NCBI GenBank assembly: GCA_963770865.1
Contig: CAVYRD010000001.1
Location: 62,001 to 126,000, forward strand
Length of the DNA stretch: 64,000 nt
Direction: 5' to 3'
DNA from: Miltoncostaea sp963770865
GTDB taxonomy: Bacteria > Actinomycetota > Thermoleophilia > Miltoncostaeales > Miltoncostaeaceae
This document shows positions 1 to 7,642 of this stretch, in pieces. Under the pieces are notes generated by a model. The model searched no databases and had not been told where the DNA came from. It was given only the letters and a program-made list of their open reading frames with translations. Every line of letters starts with the position of its first letter. The stretch's first letter is position 1. The position numbers were made by a program, and so were the translations under genes.

Positions 1-2
1 GT

Positions 3-38
3 CCACCGCCAAGTGCGGGGAGTGAGGGACCGTCGTGA
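3..38 (+). CDS. possible 3' end of an upstream operon gene (partial)
   Basis: One open frame entering from the left edge ends at a TGA (36-38) that overlaps the GTG start of the next gene as GTGA. The two downstream junctions of this operon use the same 4-base overlap, so an upstream coupled gene is plausible. Only eleven residues, Pro/Ser/Gly-rich, are visible, so nothing can be said about function. A competing frame ends with STAKCGE and a TGA at 23-25. The two cannot be told apart here. Confidence 0.25.
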   Translation, partial: PPPSAGSEGPS

Positions 39-1009
39 CCGTCGTCGTGCCACGGCTCAGTCGGCACCTCACGGCGCGTCGTGACCGATCCGCCGGGGCC
101 GCCTTCGCGAAGGCGCCGCGGAGCCCCGCAGACCGGGAGGAACTCCTTCACGAGGCGGCCGTCTACGAGGTGCTGGGGGATCGGTGTCCCGCGACCGCCG
201 CACGGGTGCCGCGAGACGTGCGTTGGAACCCGGACGCGGACGAGCTCGAGATGGAGGCGGTTCCGGCCGCGAACCTGGTGGACCGCGTGGCCGGGTGCGG
301 GGCGCTCGAGCCCGCCGTGGCGGCCGAAGTGGGACGGGCCGTCGGCGAGCTCCACGCCGAGGGCGCCGATCCCCGGCCGGATGACCCCCGCTCGGACTGG
401 CTCCAGGGCGGGGTCGGCATCGCCCGGCCCACCCCGAGGCGCCTCCGCCTGCTGAGCGCCGGGGGGATCGAGCTGCTGAAGGCGCTCCAGCGCTCCGATG
501 AGCTGCAGGCGCGCCTCTGGGCCCTGGCGCCGCCGGCGGGCGATGCGCTCGTGCACGGGGACCTGCGGTGGGAGAACGTACTCGTCGCGCCGGGCACGGA
601 GGCGAAGGTCTGGCTCGTCGATTGGGAGATGGGCGGCGCGGGGGAGCGGGCGTGGGACGTTGCGTGCTTTTCGGCCGCGTGCGTCAGTGCCTGGCTCTGC
701 TCGATCCCGAGCGTCCCCAGTCTGGGGCCGGATCAGCTCGCGGCCGAGGCGGCGCTGCCGATGGACGTCCTCGCGCTCGGGCTCAGCGCGTTCTGGACCG
801 CGTACCGCGAGGCTGCTCAGGGGACCCACGCCAAGTCCTGGGTCGAGCGGTGCGCGCAGCTCGCCGCTGTTCGCCTCGTGTACCGGGGCTTCGAGTCCAC
901 GCAGTTCGATGTGGGCCTGGAACCGGCGCCCGTCGCCCACCTGCAGGTCGCGGCGCGCATACTCGAGGACCCCGTCCGCTCGGCGCACGAACTGCTGGGG
1001 ATGCCGTGA
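35..1009 (+). CDS. APH-fold phosphotransferase, likely RiPP Ser/Thr kinase (LxmK/TvaC-like)
   Basis: A 324-residue protein of the aminoglycoside/choline phosphotransferase fold. It shows the catalytic loop HGDLRWEN (H174 to N181) and the metal-binding DWE at about residue 196, in place of the usual DFG/DFE. Start is GTG at 35, with a purine-rich GGGAGTGAGGG stretch just upstream. It overlaps the next gene by four bases (GTGA, 1006-1009), so the products are probably made together. In class V lanthipeptide and thioamitide pathways a kinase of this fold phosphorylates Ser/Thr of a precursor peptide and a HopA1-family partner eliminates the phosphate. The HopA1 neighbour makes that role the best guess. 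An antibiotic- or small-molecule kinase remains possible. Family is clear; the RiPP role is inferred. Confidence 0.8.
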   Translation: MTVVVPRLSRHLTARRDRSAGAAFAKAPRSPADREELLHEAAVYEVLGDRCPATAARVPRDVRWNPDADELEMEAVPAANLVDRVAGCGALEPAVAAEVGRAVGELHAEGADPRPDDPRSDWLQGGVGIARPTPRRLRLLSAGGIELLKALQRSDELQARLWALAPPAGDALVHGDLRWENVLVAPGTEAKVWLVDWEMGGAGERAWDVACFSAACVSAWLCSIPSVPSLGPDQLAAEAALPMDVLALGLSAFWTAYREAAQGTHAKSWVERCAQLAAVRLVYRGFESTQFDVGLEPAPVAHLQVAARILEDPVRSAHELLGMP

Positions 1010-2043
1010 CGACCGCGACGACCCCCGACCCCGCGTCGGCGATCGCCGACGCGCTCGGCGCGCTCGAGGTTCTGTCGCCCACCAGCCACTCATGGATGGG
1101 CGACGTCGCCGGCCTTCCCGAGATCGTCGTGCGCCTCGCCGATCCCCAAGGCGTCCGACGAGCGTTCGTGGGGAACATCCGGGCGCGGCTCTACGACTCG
1201 TTCTTCACCCAGGGCGCGCCTCGGCCGGCGACCACCCCGGAGCCGTGGCCCCCGGGCGAGCAGCGGGCCCTCTCCTACGAGCTCGCCGCCGCCAACGAGG
1301 GTACCGGCTGGCTGCAGCCTGGGTGGCGCGTGGTCGCGCAGGAGGACGGGCGCTGGGTCGTCCAGCGGGCCGACCTGCGGCTCTGGGTGACCGCCGAGGA
1401 CATCGAGACCGGCGGCGGTGCTTCGGGGATTGGGGACGCCGTCGCGGTCCGTCACTCCACCGACCTCCCGGCGTTGTCGCCCGGCTTCTACATGGCACGC
1501 GGCGACCGCGGATTCTCGGACGGGCAACCCCGGGTCCTCGATCGAGTGTACCTCGACCTGCGCCGGGAGGGGGCCGTGCCGTTCGTCCGCGAGACCACCC
1601 GAAGGCTGAACGGCGCCGGGCTCGCGTTCATGGCGAAGGTCGTCGACGAGCCTGGTGGCTTCGATCGCCGCGACGCGGCGGTGCTCTTCTTCGAGCGGCG
1701 GGACCGCAAGCGGGCGCTCGACGCGGCGGGCGACCTGGCCCGCGCCCTCGCGCCGTTCCTGGACGGGGGCGCGCCCGCGATGACGTTTCCCCTCGCGCCG
1801 GGCGTGGCCTTCGCCGAGGACCCCGGCGGCGCGGAGAGCTTCGGCTCGCATCGCTGCCTGATCATCGCCGAGGCCGCGGTTGACGCCGCCGAGCGCGGGC
1901 TCGGGAGCCTCGAGGATCGGCTCGACCTCCTGCGCGAGCGCTTCGCGCAGGAGGGGATCACCCTCGAGGCCCCGCACCTCGGATCGCCGGCCGGCGGGGC
2001 CGCCGACCCCGTGGAGCTGTTCAACGCAAGGACGCGGACATGA
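1006..2043 (+). CDS. HopA1-family protein, likely phospho-Ser/Thr lyase (LxmY/TvaD-like)
   Basis: A 345-residue protein that reads as the T3SS-effector HopA1 family, at about the usual length. The start is set by the GTGA overlap with the kinase gene; the frame is also open further upstream, but that part is shadow. Distinctive stretches are the N-terminal YDSFFTQG region, LSPGFYMARGDRG near the middle, DRVYLDLRREGAVPFVRET, and a C-terminal GSHRCLIIAEA. HopA1-like enzymes in class V lanthipeptide (LxmY) and thioviridamide-type (TvaD) pathways act as lyases that turn phospho-Ser/Thr into dehydroamino acids with a separate APH-like kinase. The coupled kinase immediately upstream fits. It ends in an ATGA overlap with the next gene. 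No precursor peptide is visible in the window, so the substrate is unknown. Confidence 0.75.
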   Translation: MTTATTPDPASAIADALGALEVLSPTSHSWMGDVAGLPEIVVRLADPQGVRRAFVGNIRARLYDSFFTQGAPRPATTPEPWPPGEQRALSYELAAANEGTGWLQPGWRVVAQEDGRWVVQRADLRLWVTAEDIETGGGASGIGDAVAVRHSTDLPALSPGFYMARGDRGFSDGQPRVLDRVYLDLRREGAVPFVRETTRRLNGAGLAFMAKVVDEPGGFDRRDAAVLFFERRDRKRALDAAGDLARALAPFLDGGAPAMTFPLAPGVAFAEDPGGAESFGSHRCLIIAEAAVDAAERGLGSLEDRLDLLRERFAQEGITLEAPHLGSPAGGAADPVELFNARTRT

Positions 2044-2879
2044 CGCCGCCCATCCACCTAGCGCTGGTCGTCGAGGCTCCGCAGGTGCCCGGGCGAGCAG
2101 TCTTGGAGATCGCCGCCGCGCTCCAGCGGCAGCTCACGCGCGACGTCGCGCCGATCTGGGAGGTGGACGCGACGATCGACGCCTTCGCCGCACTCGAGCA
2201 CGTGCCCCCGGGCTACTGGCCGATCCTGGTCGGCGACAACTTCCCCGGGATCGAGCCGGTCGGCATCCACCTGGATCGCGACGGGCAGCCGTTCGCGCTC
2301 GTCGAGGCGAGCCCGAGCTGGTCGCTGACGGCGAGCCACGAGGCGATCGAGATGGTCGTCGACCCGTGGGGCAGCCGCACCGTGCCGGGCGGCTCGCCGA
2401 TGGCGGGCCAGGGGTTGGTGGACATCCTGGTCGAGGTGTGCGACCCGCCGGGCGGGGCCCAGTGGGCCTACACGGTCAACGGCTACCTCGTCTCGGACTT
2501 CGTCACCCCGAACTACTACGACCCGGTCGGCGCGCCCGGCGTCCGCTACAGCTTCACCGGCACGATGACCGGGCCGCGCCAAATACTGGAGGGCGGATAC
2601 CTGTCGTGGCGCGACCCGACGGCCGGCGAGTGGTGGCAGGCCGACCGTACTGAAGGACCCGAGCTCATATTCCGCCGCCTCGGCCGCCTCGACGAGGACG
2701 GGCGGCCGATCCGCGAGCGGGTCGACCAGTGGACGCCCATGGTCCAGCTTTACACGGGGACGTCGCGCAGCGACCCGTCCCTCCGCGACGCCTACGAGCG
2801 CCGCGCCAGCACCCGGATGGCCGCGCAGGCGCGGGCGGCGGCGATCCGGGCGCGCATGGCGGACCTCGGCCTCGGCTGA
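2040..2879 (+). CDS. uncharacterised protein with HEAIE...D motif, third gene of kinase/HopA1 operon
   Basis: A 279-residue soluble protein whose ATG overlaps the HopA1 stop (ATGA, 2040-2043). No signal peptide or membrane segment is seen. The most conserved-looking stretch is SHEAIEMVVDPWG (H100, E101, E104, D108), which could be a metal site of the HExxE type but is not a classical HExxH zincin. Around it are an N-terminal alpha/beta-looking segment, a GYWPILVGDNFPG motif, and Tyr-rich sequence (NYYDPVGAPGVRY). The C-terminus is a basic, Ala/Arg-rich helix. I do not recognise the family with confidence. As the third coupled gene it could be a peptidase, cyclase-like or binding component of the same peptide-modification system. 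That is inference from position only. Confidence 0.6.
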   Translation: MTPPIHLALVVEAPQVPGRAVLEIAAALQRQLTRDVAPIWEVDATIDAFAALEHVPPGYWPILVGDNFPGIEPVGIHLDRDGQPFALVEASPSWSLTASHEAIEMVVDPWGSRTVPGGSPMAGQGLVDILVEVCDPPGGAQWAYTVNGYLVSDFVTPNYYDPVGAPGVRYSFTGTMTGPRQILEGGYLSWRDPTAGEWWQADRTEGPELIFRRLGRLDEDGRPIRERVDQWTPMVQLYTGTSRSDPSLRDAYERRASTRMAAQARAAAIRARMADLGLG

Positions 2880-2985
2880 GCCCGACCGCGCATGGTGTGA
2901 GAGGTCTACACCTTGGGTCTCTGGCGGCGCGCCGGCGGATGGACGAGAACGGGCCCACCTCACCATCCACGGCAGGAGGATGATC

Positions 2986-3639
2986 ATGGGCACCATCCAC
3001 CCCCTCTCGATCGACGACGGCCCGCGCCTGCGCGACTGGCGCGACGACCCGACCGACGCCCTCGAGCTCCCCGGCTGGGAGGAGTTCACCACCGCGCGCG
3101 ACCGCTTCTTCGCAAACCTGCGGGCCGCGTCGGAGCACTACCGCAACGGCGCAGCCGGCCGGCGGCGCGAACGCCGGCGGGAACGCGGGCTGATGGGCGT
3201 CCGGGAGGTCTCCCGGACGGGCGTGGACGAGGCCTGGGACGCAGGCCTCGACGTGGTAGGCGTGCTCTTCTCCACGGAGCACGCCTACCACGACCCACTG
3301 CTCGGCGACCTCCCGCCCGGCCCGGCCGGCGTGCGCGCGGCGATCGACGCGATCCTGATCGCCATGCCGGACGCGCGGGTCACGGTGGAGGACCAGATCG
3401 AGGAGGGCGACGCCCTGGTGGTGCGGTGGTCGCTCTCGGGCACCCACACCGGGCCGCTCCTCGGCATGGCGCCCACCGGCCGCCGCGCGACGATGCGCGG
3501 CGTGCACGTCTGCCACTTCCGGGGCGATCGAGATCGCCGAGACCTGGGCGGTCTACGACGCCCTCGGGCTGCTCGACCAGCTCGGCCTGGTGACCCTGGG
3601 CATCGGCCTCGGGCGATCCTGTCATCGCCGCGCGCCTGA
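2986..3639 (+). CDS. SnoaL-like/ester cyclase-family protein with C-terminal frameshift
   Basis: The product has a SnoaL/NTF2-like fold pattern in its second half: STEHAYHDPLLGDLPPG, GVRAAIDAILIAMPDARVTV and VRWSLSGTHTGPLLGM are typical of SnoaL-like ester cyclases. The N-terminal third is an unrelated charged extension rich in Arg. ATG 2986 is preferred because GGAGG at 2975-2979 lies 6 bases upstream, whereas ATG 2980 abuts it. After HVCHFRG the expected ending (EIAETWAVYDALGLLDQLG) continues in the next frame from about 3527, so one extra base lies within roughly 3520-3529. The annotated tail after that is therefore out of frame. This is either an assembly indel or a recent lesion. Substrate unknown. 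Confidence 0.65.
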   Translation: MGTIHPLSIDDGPRLRDWRDDPTDALELPGWEEFTTARDRFFANLRAASEHYRNGAAGRRRERRRERGLMGVREVSRTGVDEAWDAGLDVVGVLFSTEHAYHDPLLGDLPPGPAGVRAAIDAILIAMPDARVTVEDQIEEGDALVVRWSLSGTHTGPLLGMAPTGRRATMRGVHVCHFRGDRDRRDLGGLRRPRAARPARPGDPGHRPRAILSSPRA

Positions 3640-3678
3640 TGCCGGGTCGCGACCGGTCGGCCGCGACCCGTCACGTCG

Positions 3679-4755
3679 TCAGGGACGCGCCTCCAGCACG
3701 ATGTTGAACGGCGTCTCCGCGGCCCGGCGCACGGACGAGAAGCCCCCCGCCAGGAGCACCTCGCGCAGGCGCGCCTCGCCGGCCTGTGTGCCGAGGGCGG
3801 CGCGGCCGGGCTGCGACAGCGAGCCCGGAGTGCACACGAGCGTCGAGAACCCGTAATAGAGGCGCCCCACCGGGTTCATGTTGTCCGCCGGGCGGTCGCC
3901 GGCCATCGGCTCGACCACCATGCAGACGCCGTCCGGCGCCAGGGCGGCCCGCGCGCGGCGGGCGGCGCCCACCGGATCGCCCATGTCGTGGAGCGCGTCG
4001 AAGAAGCAGACGAGCCCCGCGCCCTCGGCCGGGTGATCCTGGGCCGAGGCGACGTCGAACCGGGTGCGATCGGTCACCCCGTAGGCGGCCGCGCGCGCCC
4101 GGGCCGTCTCGATCGACGCGGCGTGGAGGTCGTAGCCCGTGAAGGTGGACGCCGGGAAGTTCTCGGCCATCAGCACCGTGGAGATGCCGTGGCCGCAGCC
4201 GACGTCCACCACCGTGGTCCCCTGCTCCAGGCGCTCCTGGAGCCCGTCGATGGCCGGGATCCACGCGCTGACGAGGTGGCCGCGATAGGTGCCGCCGAAG
4301 ATGCGCTCGGTGCCGCCGAACAGGTCGTGCTCGTGCTCGTGCCAGCCCAGCCCGCGGCCGGAGCGGAAGCGCTCGGCCATGCGGTCCCGGGCGCCGACCG
4401 CGGCGGTGGTGGCCTGGAAGAGCCCTGCCAGCGCGATCGGGCTCTGGTCGTCGGCCAGCACGAGCGCGTGCTCGGCGGGCAGCGAGAAGCGGCCGACCTC
4501 CGCGTCGTGCTCGACGAAGCCGGACGCGGCCTGCGTCAGCAGCCACTCGCGGACGTACCGCTCGTGTGTGCCGGTCGCATCGGCCAGCTCGCCCGGCGTG
4601 ACCGCGCGGCCGTCGGCCAAGGCGCGGTACAGGCCGAGGCGGTCGCCGATGACGACCAGGGCCGCGTTCAGCGCGGCGCCGGCCTCCTGCACGAGGAGCC
4701 CGGCGAAGCGCTCGACGCGGGCCTCGTCGATGACGGGAGTCGAGGCGGTGCTCAT
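3679..4755 (-). CDS. class I SAM-dependent methyltransferase with winged-helix N-domain
   Basis: A 358-residue methyltransferase resembling the Rv2258c type. An N-terminal winged-helix dimerisation domain (about residues 1-100, with GRAVTPGELADATG and YVREWL) is followed by the Rossmann domain with the SAM motif VVDVGCGHGIS and an acidic VCFFDALHDMGDP loop. The start at 4755 is chosen for the GGAGGTC sequence 4 bases upstream on the reverse strand; the frame is open further but with no better signal. It lies directly downstream of the SARP regulator gene on the same strand, and its promoter carries four 11-bp-spaced heptamers, so it is a probable SARP target. The small-molecule or macromolecular substrate is not evident. 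Confidence 0.85.
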   Translation of the reverse strand: MSTASTPVIDEARVERFAGLLVQEAGAALNAALVVIGDRLGLYRALADGRAVTPGELADATGTHERYVREWLLTQAASGFVEHDAEVGRFSLPAEHALVLADDQSPIALAGLFQATTAAVGARDRMAERFRSGRGLGWHEHEHDLFGGTERIFGGTYRGHLVSAWIPAIDGLQERLEQGTTVVDVGCGHGISTVLMAENFPASTFTGYDLHAASIETARARAAAYGVTDRTRFDVASAQDHPAEGAGLVCFFDALHDMGDPVGAARRARAALAPDGVCMVVEPMAGDRPADNMNPVGRLYYGFSTLVCTPGSLSQPGRAALGTQAGEARLREVLLAGGFSSVRRAAETPFNIVLEARP

Positions 4756-4806
4756 GGGATGACCTCCAGGGTCGGGATGACGGTTCCCGGCCACTCTGGG
4801 CCGGCT

Positions 4807-4846
4807 CCGTCAGCCCGCCGTCAGCGCTCCGTCAGCGCGCCGTCAT
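4807..4846 (-). promoter_or_regulatory. SARP-type operator: four CTGACGG-like heptamers, 11-bp period
   Basis: Read on the reverse strand, four heptamers (ATGACGG, CTGACGG, CTGACGG, CTGACGG) start exactly 11 bp apart with 4-bp spacers; plus-strand positions are 4840-4846, 4829-4835, 4818-4824 and 4807-4813. A -10-like CAGAGT follows the last heptamer after 8 bp, the geometry known for SARP operators. The array lies upstream of the methyltransferase start (4755), and its first two copies lie in the last codons of the SARP gene itself. Confidence 0.75.
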
Positions 4847-7243
4847 CGCGGGCTCCGCCGCCAGCGACTCCTCCTCGATCAGCCGCGCGAGCCAGCCGTC
4901 AACGCTGTCCGGGCCGAAGTCGAGGACGCTCGGGAAGAACCTGCCGTCGCCGATCCGCACCGGCGGACCCGCACCGAGGAAGCCGAGCGGGCGCAGGACG
5001 TGGGCGGCCGCCTCCGGCTGGGCGGCGACGCAGTAGACGCGGCGCAGCGACGGACGCATCTCCATGTAGAGGCGCTTCACGTCGAGGAAGGTCGCGCTCA
5101 TCACGTCGCACATGGCCTCGCCGTGCTCGGCGGTGAGGAAGCGGCGGATGAACAGGACGCGCTCGCCCTCGGCGATCGGACCCGCCTCCAGGTGGGCCCG
5201 CCACGCCCGGCCCACGCCGTCGTCGAGGAGGTCCGCGTGCTCCTCCCCGATCTCGGCGACGGCGGAGAACCCCGCGACGGCGCCGTCGGCGGTCCGGGCC
5301 ACGGAGAACGCCCCGGGGCGGCGGGCCGCCCAGGCGGCGATCCATTCGCACGCCTCGGGCGGGTCCCATGCCCGCGCGATGCGCTCGACAGCCTCCATGT
5401 CGTCCGGGCCGGCCGGCTCCAGCACGTGCTCCATCGCGCCGGGCGGGAAGAAGGCATCACGCACGGACGGGTTCTGCACCAGGTAGAGGCGGTCGGCGGT
5501 CGCCTGCCACAGGTCGCCCGTGGCGGGGCGCGCGGCCAGCTCGGCGGCCGCGGCGCGCCGGTATCCCGCGGCCCGCACGGGATCCCGATGGGTCAGGTCG
5601 CGCCCCACCGCATCCCGCACGATGTCGTGCACCAGCAGGCCCGCCGGCCCGGCCTCGCAGAACGGAAGCGCCCGCAGTCGGTCGAAGGCGTCCGGGGCGA
5701 GGGCGTCGCCGCGCAGGGCGCGCAGCAGGCCCTCGTCGACGCGGCGCAGGACGCTCGCCGCGCGCACGGTCTCGACGGTGTCGGGATCCAGCCCCTCGAG
5801 GACGGCCTCGACGAGACGCGCGATCGTCTCGGGCGACGGCCCGGCGAGGGCGTCCGGCGCCGGCGCCGCTGCCCGGCCCGTCGCCGCCAGCTCCAGCGCG
5901 AGGGGGTGCCCGCGCGCGAAGCGGTTGAGCCGGGCCGCCTCGGACTCGTCCAGCCCGCGCAGGCGCAGGAGCGCCAGGGCGTCCTCCTCCTCGAGCCCGT
6001 CGAGCCGGACGACCTCGACGAGGCCCTGCCAGCCCGGGTCCGTCATCCAGGCCGCGGCGGGCGCGTTGCGCCCGGCCGTCATCGTCACGACGGTCTCCGG
6101 CAGGAGCGGGAGGAAGCTGCGCCGCAGCCAGGTGTCGAGCAGCCCGAAGGTCTCATAGGTGTCGAGCGCCAGCACGGTGCGCGGCGCGGCGGCGCCCAGC
6201 AGGTCTGCGACGGCGTCAGGGCGTTCCGCGCCCTCCACGGCGCCGAGGGCGCGCGCCACGGCGGCCAGGAACCCGCGGGGCGTGGGCTCGACGTCGCGGC
6301 AGTCGAGGGACACCACCCGCACGCGCGGCCCGAGGTCGTCCGTGACGGCGTCCAGCAGCCGCGTCTTGCCCACGCCTCCCGGGCCGTGGAGCACCACGAC
6401 CGCCGGCCCGCCGCCGGCCGGCGCCACGGCGGCGCGCAGGCGGCGGATCTCGGAGGCCCGGCCGACGAACGACCGGCGAGCAGCCTCGGCCAGCCGGTCC
6501 CCCAGGCGCCGCCGGCCCCCGGGCAGCGCGGGGGCCGCGCCGGGCGCCTCGACGGCCGCTCCGCCGCGCAGCTCGTCGGCGAGGGCGCGCGTCGCGGGCG
6601 AGGGGACCACCCGCATCTCGCGCGCCATGCGCTCCCGCAGCCCGTCGTATGCGGTGAGCGCCGCGGCCCGGTCGCCGCCCGCCGCCAGCGCCCGGATCAG
6701 GCCTCGGGCCGCCTCTTCGGCGAGCGGGTCCAGCGCAACCCGGCGCCGGGCCCATTGGGCCGCGTCCGCGTGGTCGCCCGCCGCCGTCGCGGTCTCGGCG
6801 AGGCGGCCGAGCGCGTCGGCGACGTCGCGGCGGTGCTCCTCGCGCGCCGCGAGCACCCAGTCGCCGTCGATGCCGAGCAGCAGATCGGCGCCCATGTCCA
6901 CCGCCTCGCGGTCCCGGCCCTCGGCCATCAGGCGGCGCGCCACGGCGAGGTCGACCACGACCCCGTCGTCCAGCCCGACCCGCTCGCGCGACACGGACAG
7001 GTGCCCCGCCGCGACGGGGCCGAGCTCGGTGCGCAACTCGTGGAGCGCGGTGCGCAGGCTGGCACGCGCGCTCTCGTCCAGCACGTCGGGCCAGAAGACG
7101 GGCGCCAGCTCCGCGCGGGAGTGCGAGCCCGGGTTGAGCGCGAGCCACGCCAGGAGCTCTCCGGCCCTGCGTCTCCGGGGCCAGTCGAGGGCCGTGCCGT
7201 CGAGCTCGATCGACGGCCTGCCGAGCACCTGGAGCCTCAGCAC
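4832..7243 (-). CDS. SARP (BTAD) regulator with AAA/NB-ARC ATPase and C-terminal GNAT-like domain
   Basis: An 803-residue AfsR-like regulator. Residues about 1-90 form the winged-helix DNA-binding part (LRLQVLGRPSIELDG, then ELLAWLALNPG and LRTALHELR). Residues about 95-235 form the bacterial transcriptional activator (BTAD) TPR-like part, ending in LRERMAREMRVVPSPATRAL. An ATPase follows with Walker A GPGGVGKTRLL near residue 285 and a helical/winged region. The last 200 residues, beginning EHVLEPAGPDDMEAVERIAR, look like a GNAT/N-acyltransferase fold, which is unusual for SARPs. The GTG at 7243 is chosen because the SARP family starts right there; the longer open frame upstream is low complexity. 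Flanking 11-bp heptamer arrays suggest it controls the methyltransferase, the divergent zinc-ribbon operon and perhaps itself. Confidence 0.85.
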   Translation of the reverse strand: MLRLQVLGRPSIELDGTALDWPRRRRAGELLAWLALNPGSHSRAELAPVFWPDVLDESARASLRTALHELRTELGPVAAGHLSVSRERVGLDDGVVVDLAVARRLMAEGRDREAVDMGADLLLGIDGDWVLAAREEHRRDVADALGRLAETATAAGDHADAAQWARRRVALDPLAEEAARGLIRALAAGGDRAAALTAYDGLRERMAREMRVVPSPATRALADELRGGAAVEAPGAAPALPGGRRRLGDRLAEAARRSFVGRASEIRRLRAAVAPAGGGPAVVVLHGPGGVGKTRLLDAVTDDLGPRVRVVSLDCRDVEPTPRGFLAAVARALGAVEGAERPDAVADLLGAAAPRTVLALDTYETFGLLDTWLRRSFLPLLPETVVTMTAGRNAPAAAWMTDPGWQGLVEVVRLDGLEEEDALALLRLRGLDESEAARLNRFARGHPLALELAATGRAAAPAPDALAGPSPETIARLVEAVLEGLDPDTVETVRAASVLRRVDEGLLRALRGDALAPDAFDRLRALPFCEAGPAGLLVHDIVRDAVGRDLTHRDPVRAAGYRRAAAAELAARPATGDLWQATADRLYLVQNPSVRDAFFPPGAMEHVLEPAGPDDMEAVERIARAWDPPEACEWIAAWAARRPGAFSVARTADGAVAGFSAVAEIGEEHADLLDDGVGRAWRAHLEAGPIAEGERVLFIRRFLTAEHGEAMCDVMSATFLDVKRLYMEMRPSLRRVYCVAAQPEAAAHVLRPLGFLGAGPPVRIGDGRFFPSVLDFGPDSVDGWLARLIEEESLAAEPAMTAR

Positions 7244-7268
7244 GCGCCGATGGTAGCCGCAACGGACG

Positions 7269-7308
7269 CTGACGCGCACCTGACGGGCGGCTGACGAGCG
7301 GCTGACGG
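7269..7308 (+). promoter_or_regulatory. SARP-type operator: four CTGACG(G/A/C) heptamers, 11-bp period
   Basis: Heptamers CTGACGC (7269), CTGACGG (7280), CTGACGA (7291) and CTGACGG (7302) start exactly 11 bp apart. They lie in the divergent space between the SARP gene (start 7243, reverse) and the small ORF at 7350 (forward). A weak -10-like CACCCT lies 8 bp after the last copy. Orientation points toward the forward operon. Confidence 0.75.
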
Positions 7309-7349
7309 GGCGCGGCCACCCTCGGCCCGAACCCTCGAAAGGAGCCGTG

Positions 7350-7409
7350 ATGCCCCTCCCGTCCGCACCCACCCCCCTGACGCCGGCGCACGCCCGGCGC
7401 GCGCGATGA
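7350..7409 (+). CDS. 19-residue ORF, possible leader peptide
   Basis: An ATG at 7350 is placed 5 bases after a strong AAAGGAG ribosome site (7338-7344) and reads 19 codons to a TGA (7407-7409). The product is Pro- and Ala-rich with four Arg near its C-terminus. The TGA overlaps the ATG of the next ORF as ATGA, so ribosomes finishing this ORF are placed to start the next one. It is the first ORF downstream of the heptamer array at 7269-7308. It may be a translational coupler or leader rather than a functional peptide. Confidence 0.45.
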   Translation: MPLPSAPTPLTPAHARRAR

Positions 7410-7642
7410 TCCCCGGCGGGGCGGTGGCGGCCGAGCGGCGGGCCTGCGCGTCGTGCGGGGACGGGATCGCGGTCGCCGCCGGAGCGGCGCCCGGCGCGCT
7501 CTGCGCCCCCTGCGGCCGCGGGGCCCACTCGTCCGCCGGTGAGCGCCATGCGCGCCACCGCGGTCTCCTGCGGCGCTGGGCGCCGGTCGGTGACATCGGC
7601 ACCGGAGAGGAGGACGCGAGGCGGGCGCCCTTCAGGCGCTGA
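7406..7642 (+). CDS. small zinc-ribbon-like protein
   Basis: A 78-residue product with two Cys pairs, CASCGDG and CAPCGRG, spaced like a four-Cys zinc ribbon, followed by an Arg-rich tail. It has no clear ribosome site of its own. Its ATG overlaps the stop of the preceding 19-codon ORF (ATGA), so it is probably translated by coupling. Its 3' end overlaps the convergent RsbW-like gene by 11 bases. It lies behind a SARP-like operator. I do not know a named family for it, and small size plus high GC leave some doubt that it is real. Confidence 0.45.
   Translation: MIPGGAVAAERRACASCGDGIAVAAGAAPGALCAPCGRGAHSSAGERHARHRGLLRRWAPVGDIGTGEEDARRAPFRR

Noticed and set aside
2040..2879. Zincin protease (HExxH)
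   Set aside because: The motif is HEAIE, not HExxH, and no third ligand pattern is clear, so only a possible metal site is noted.
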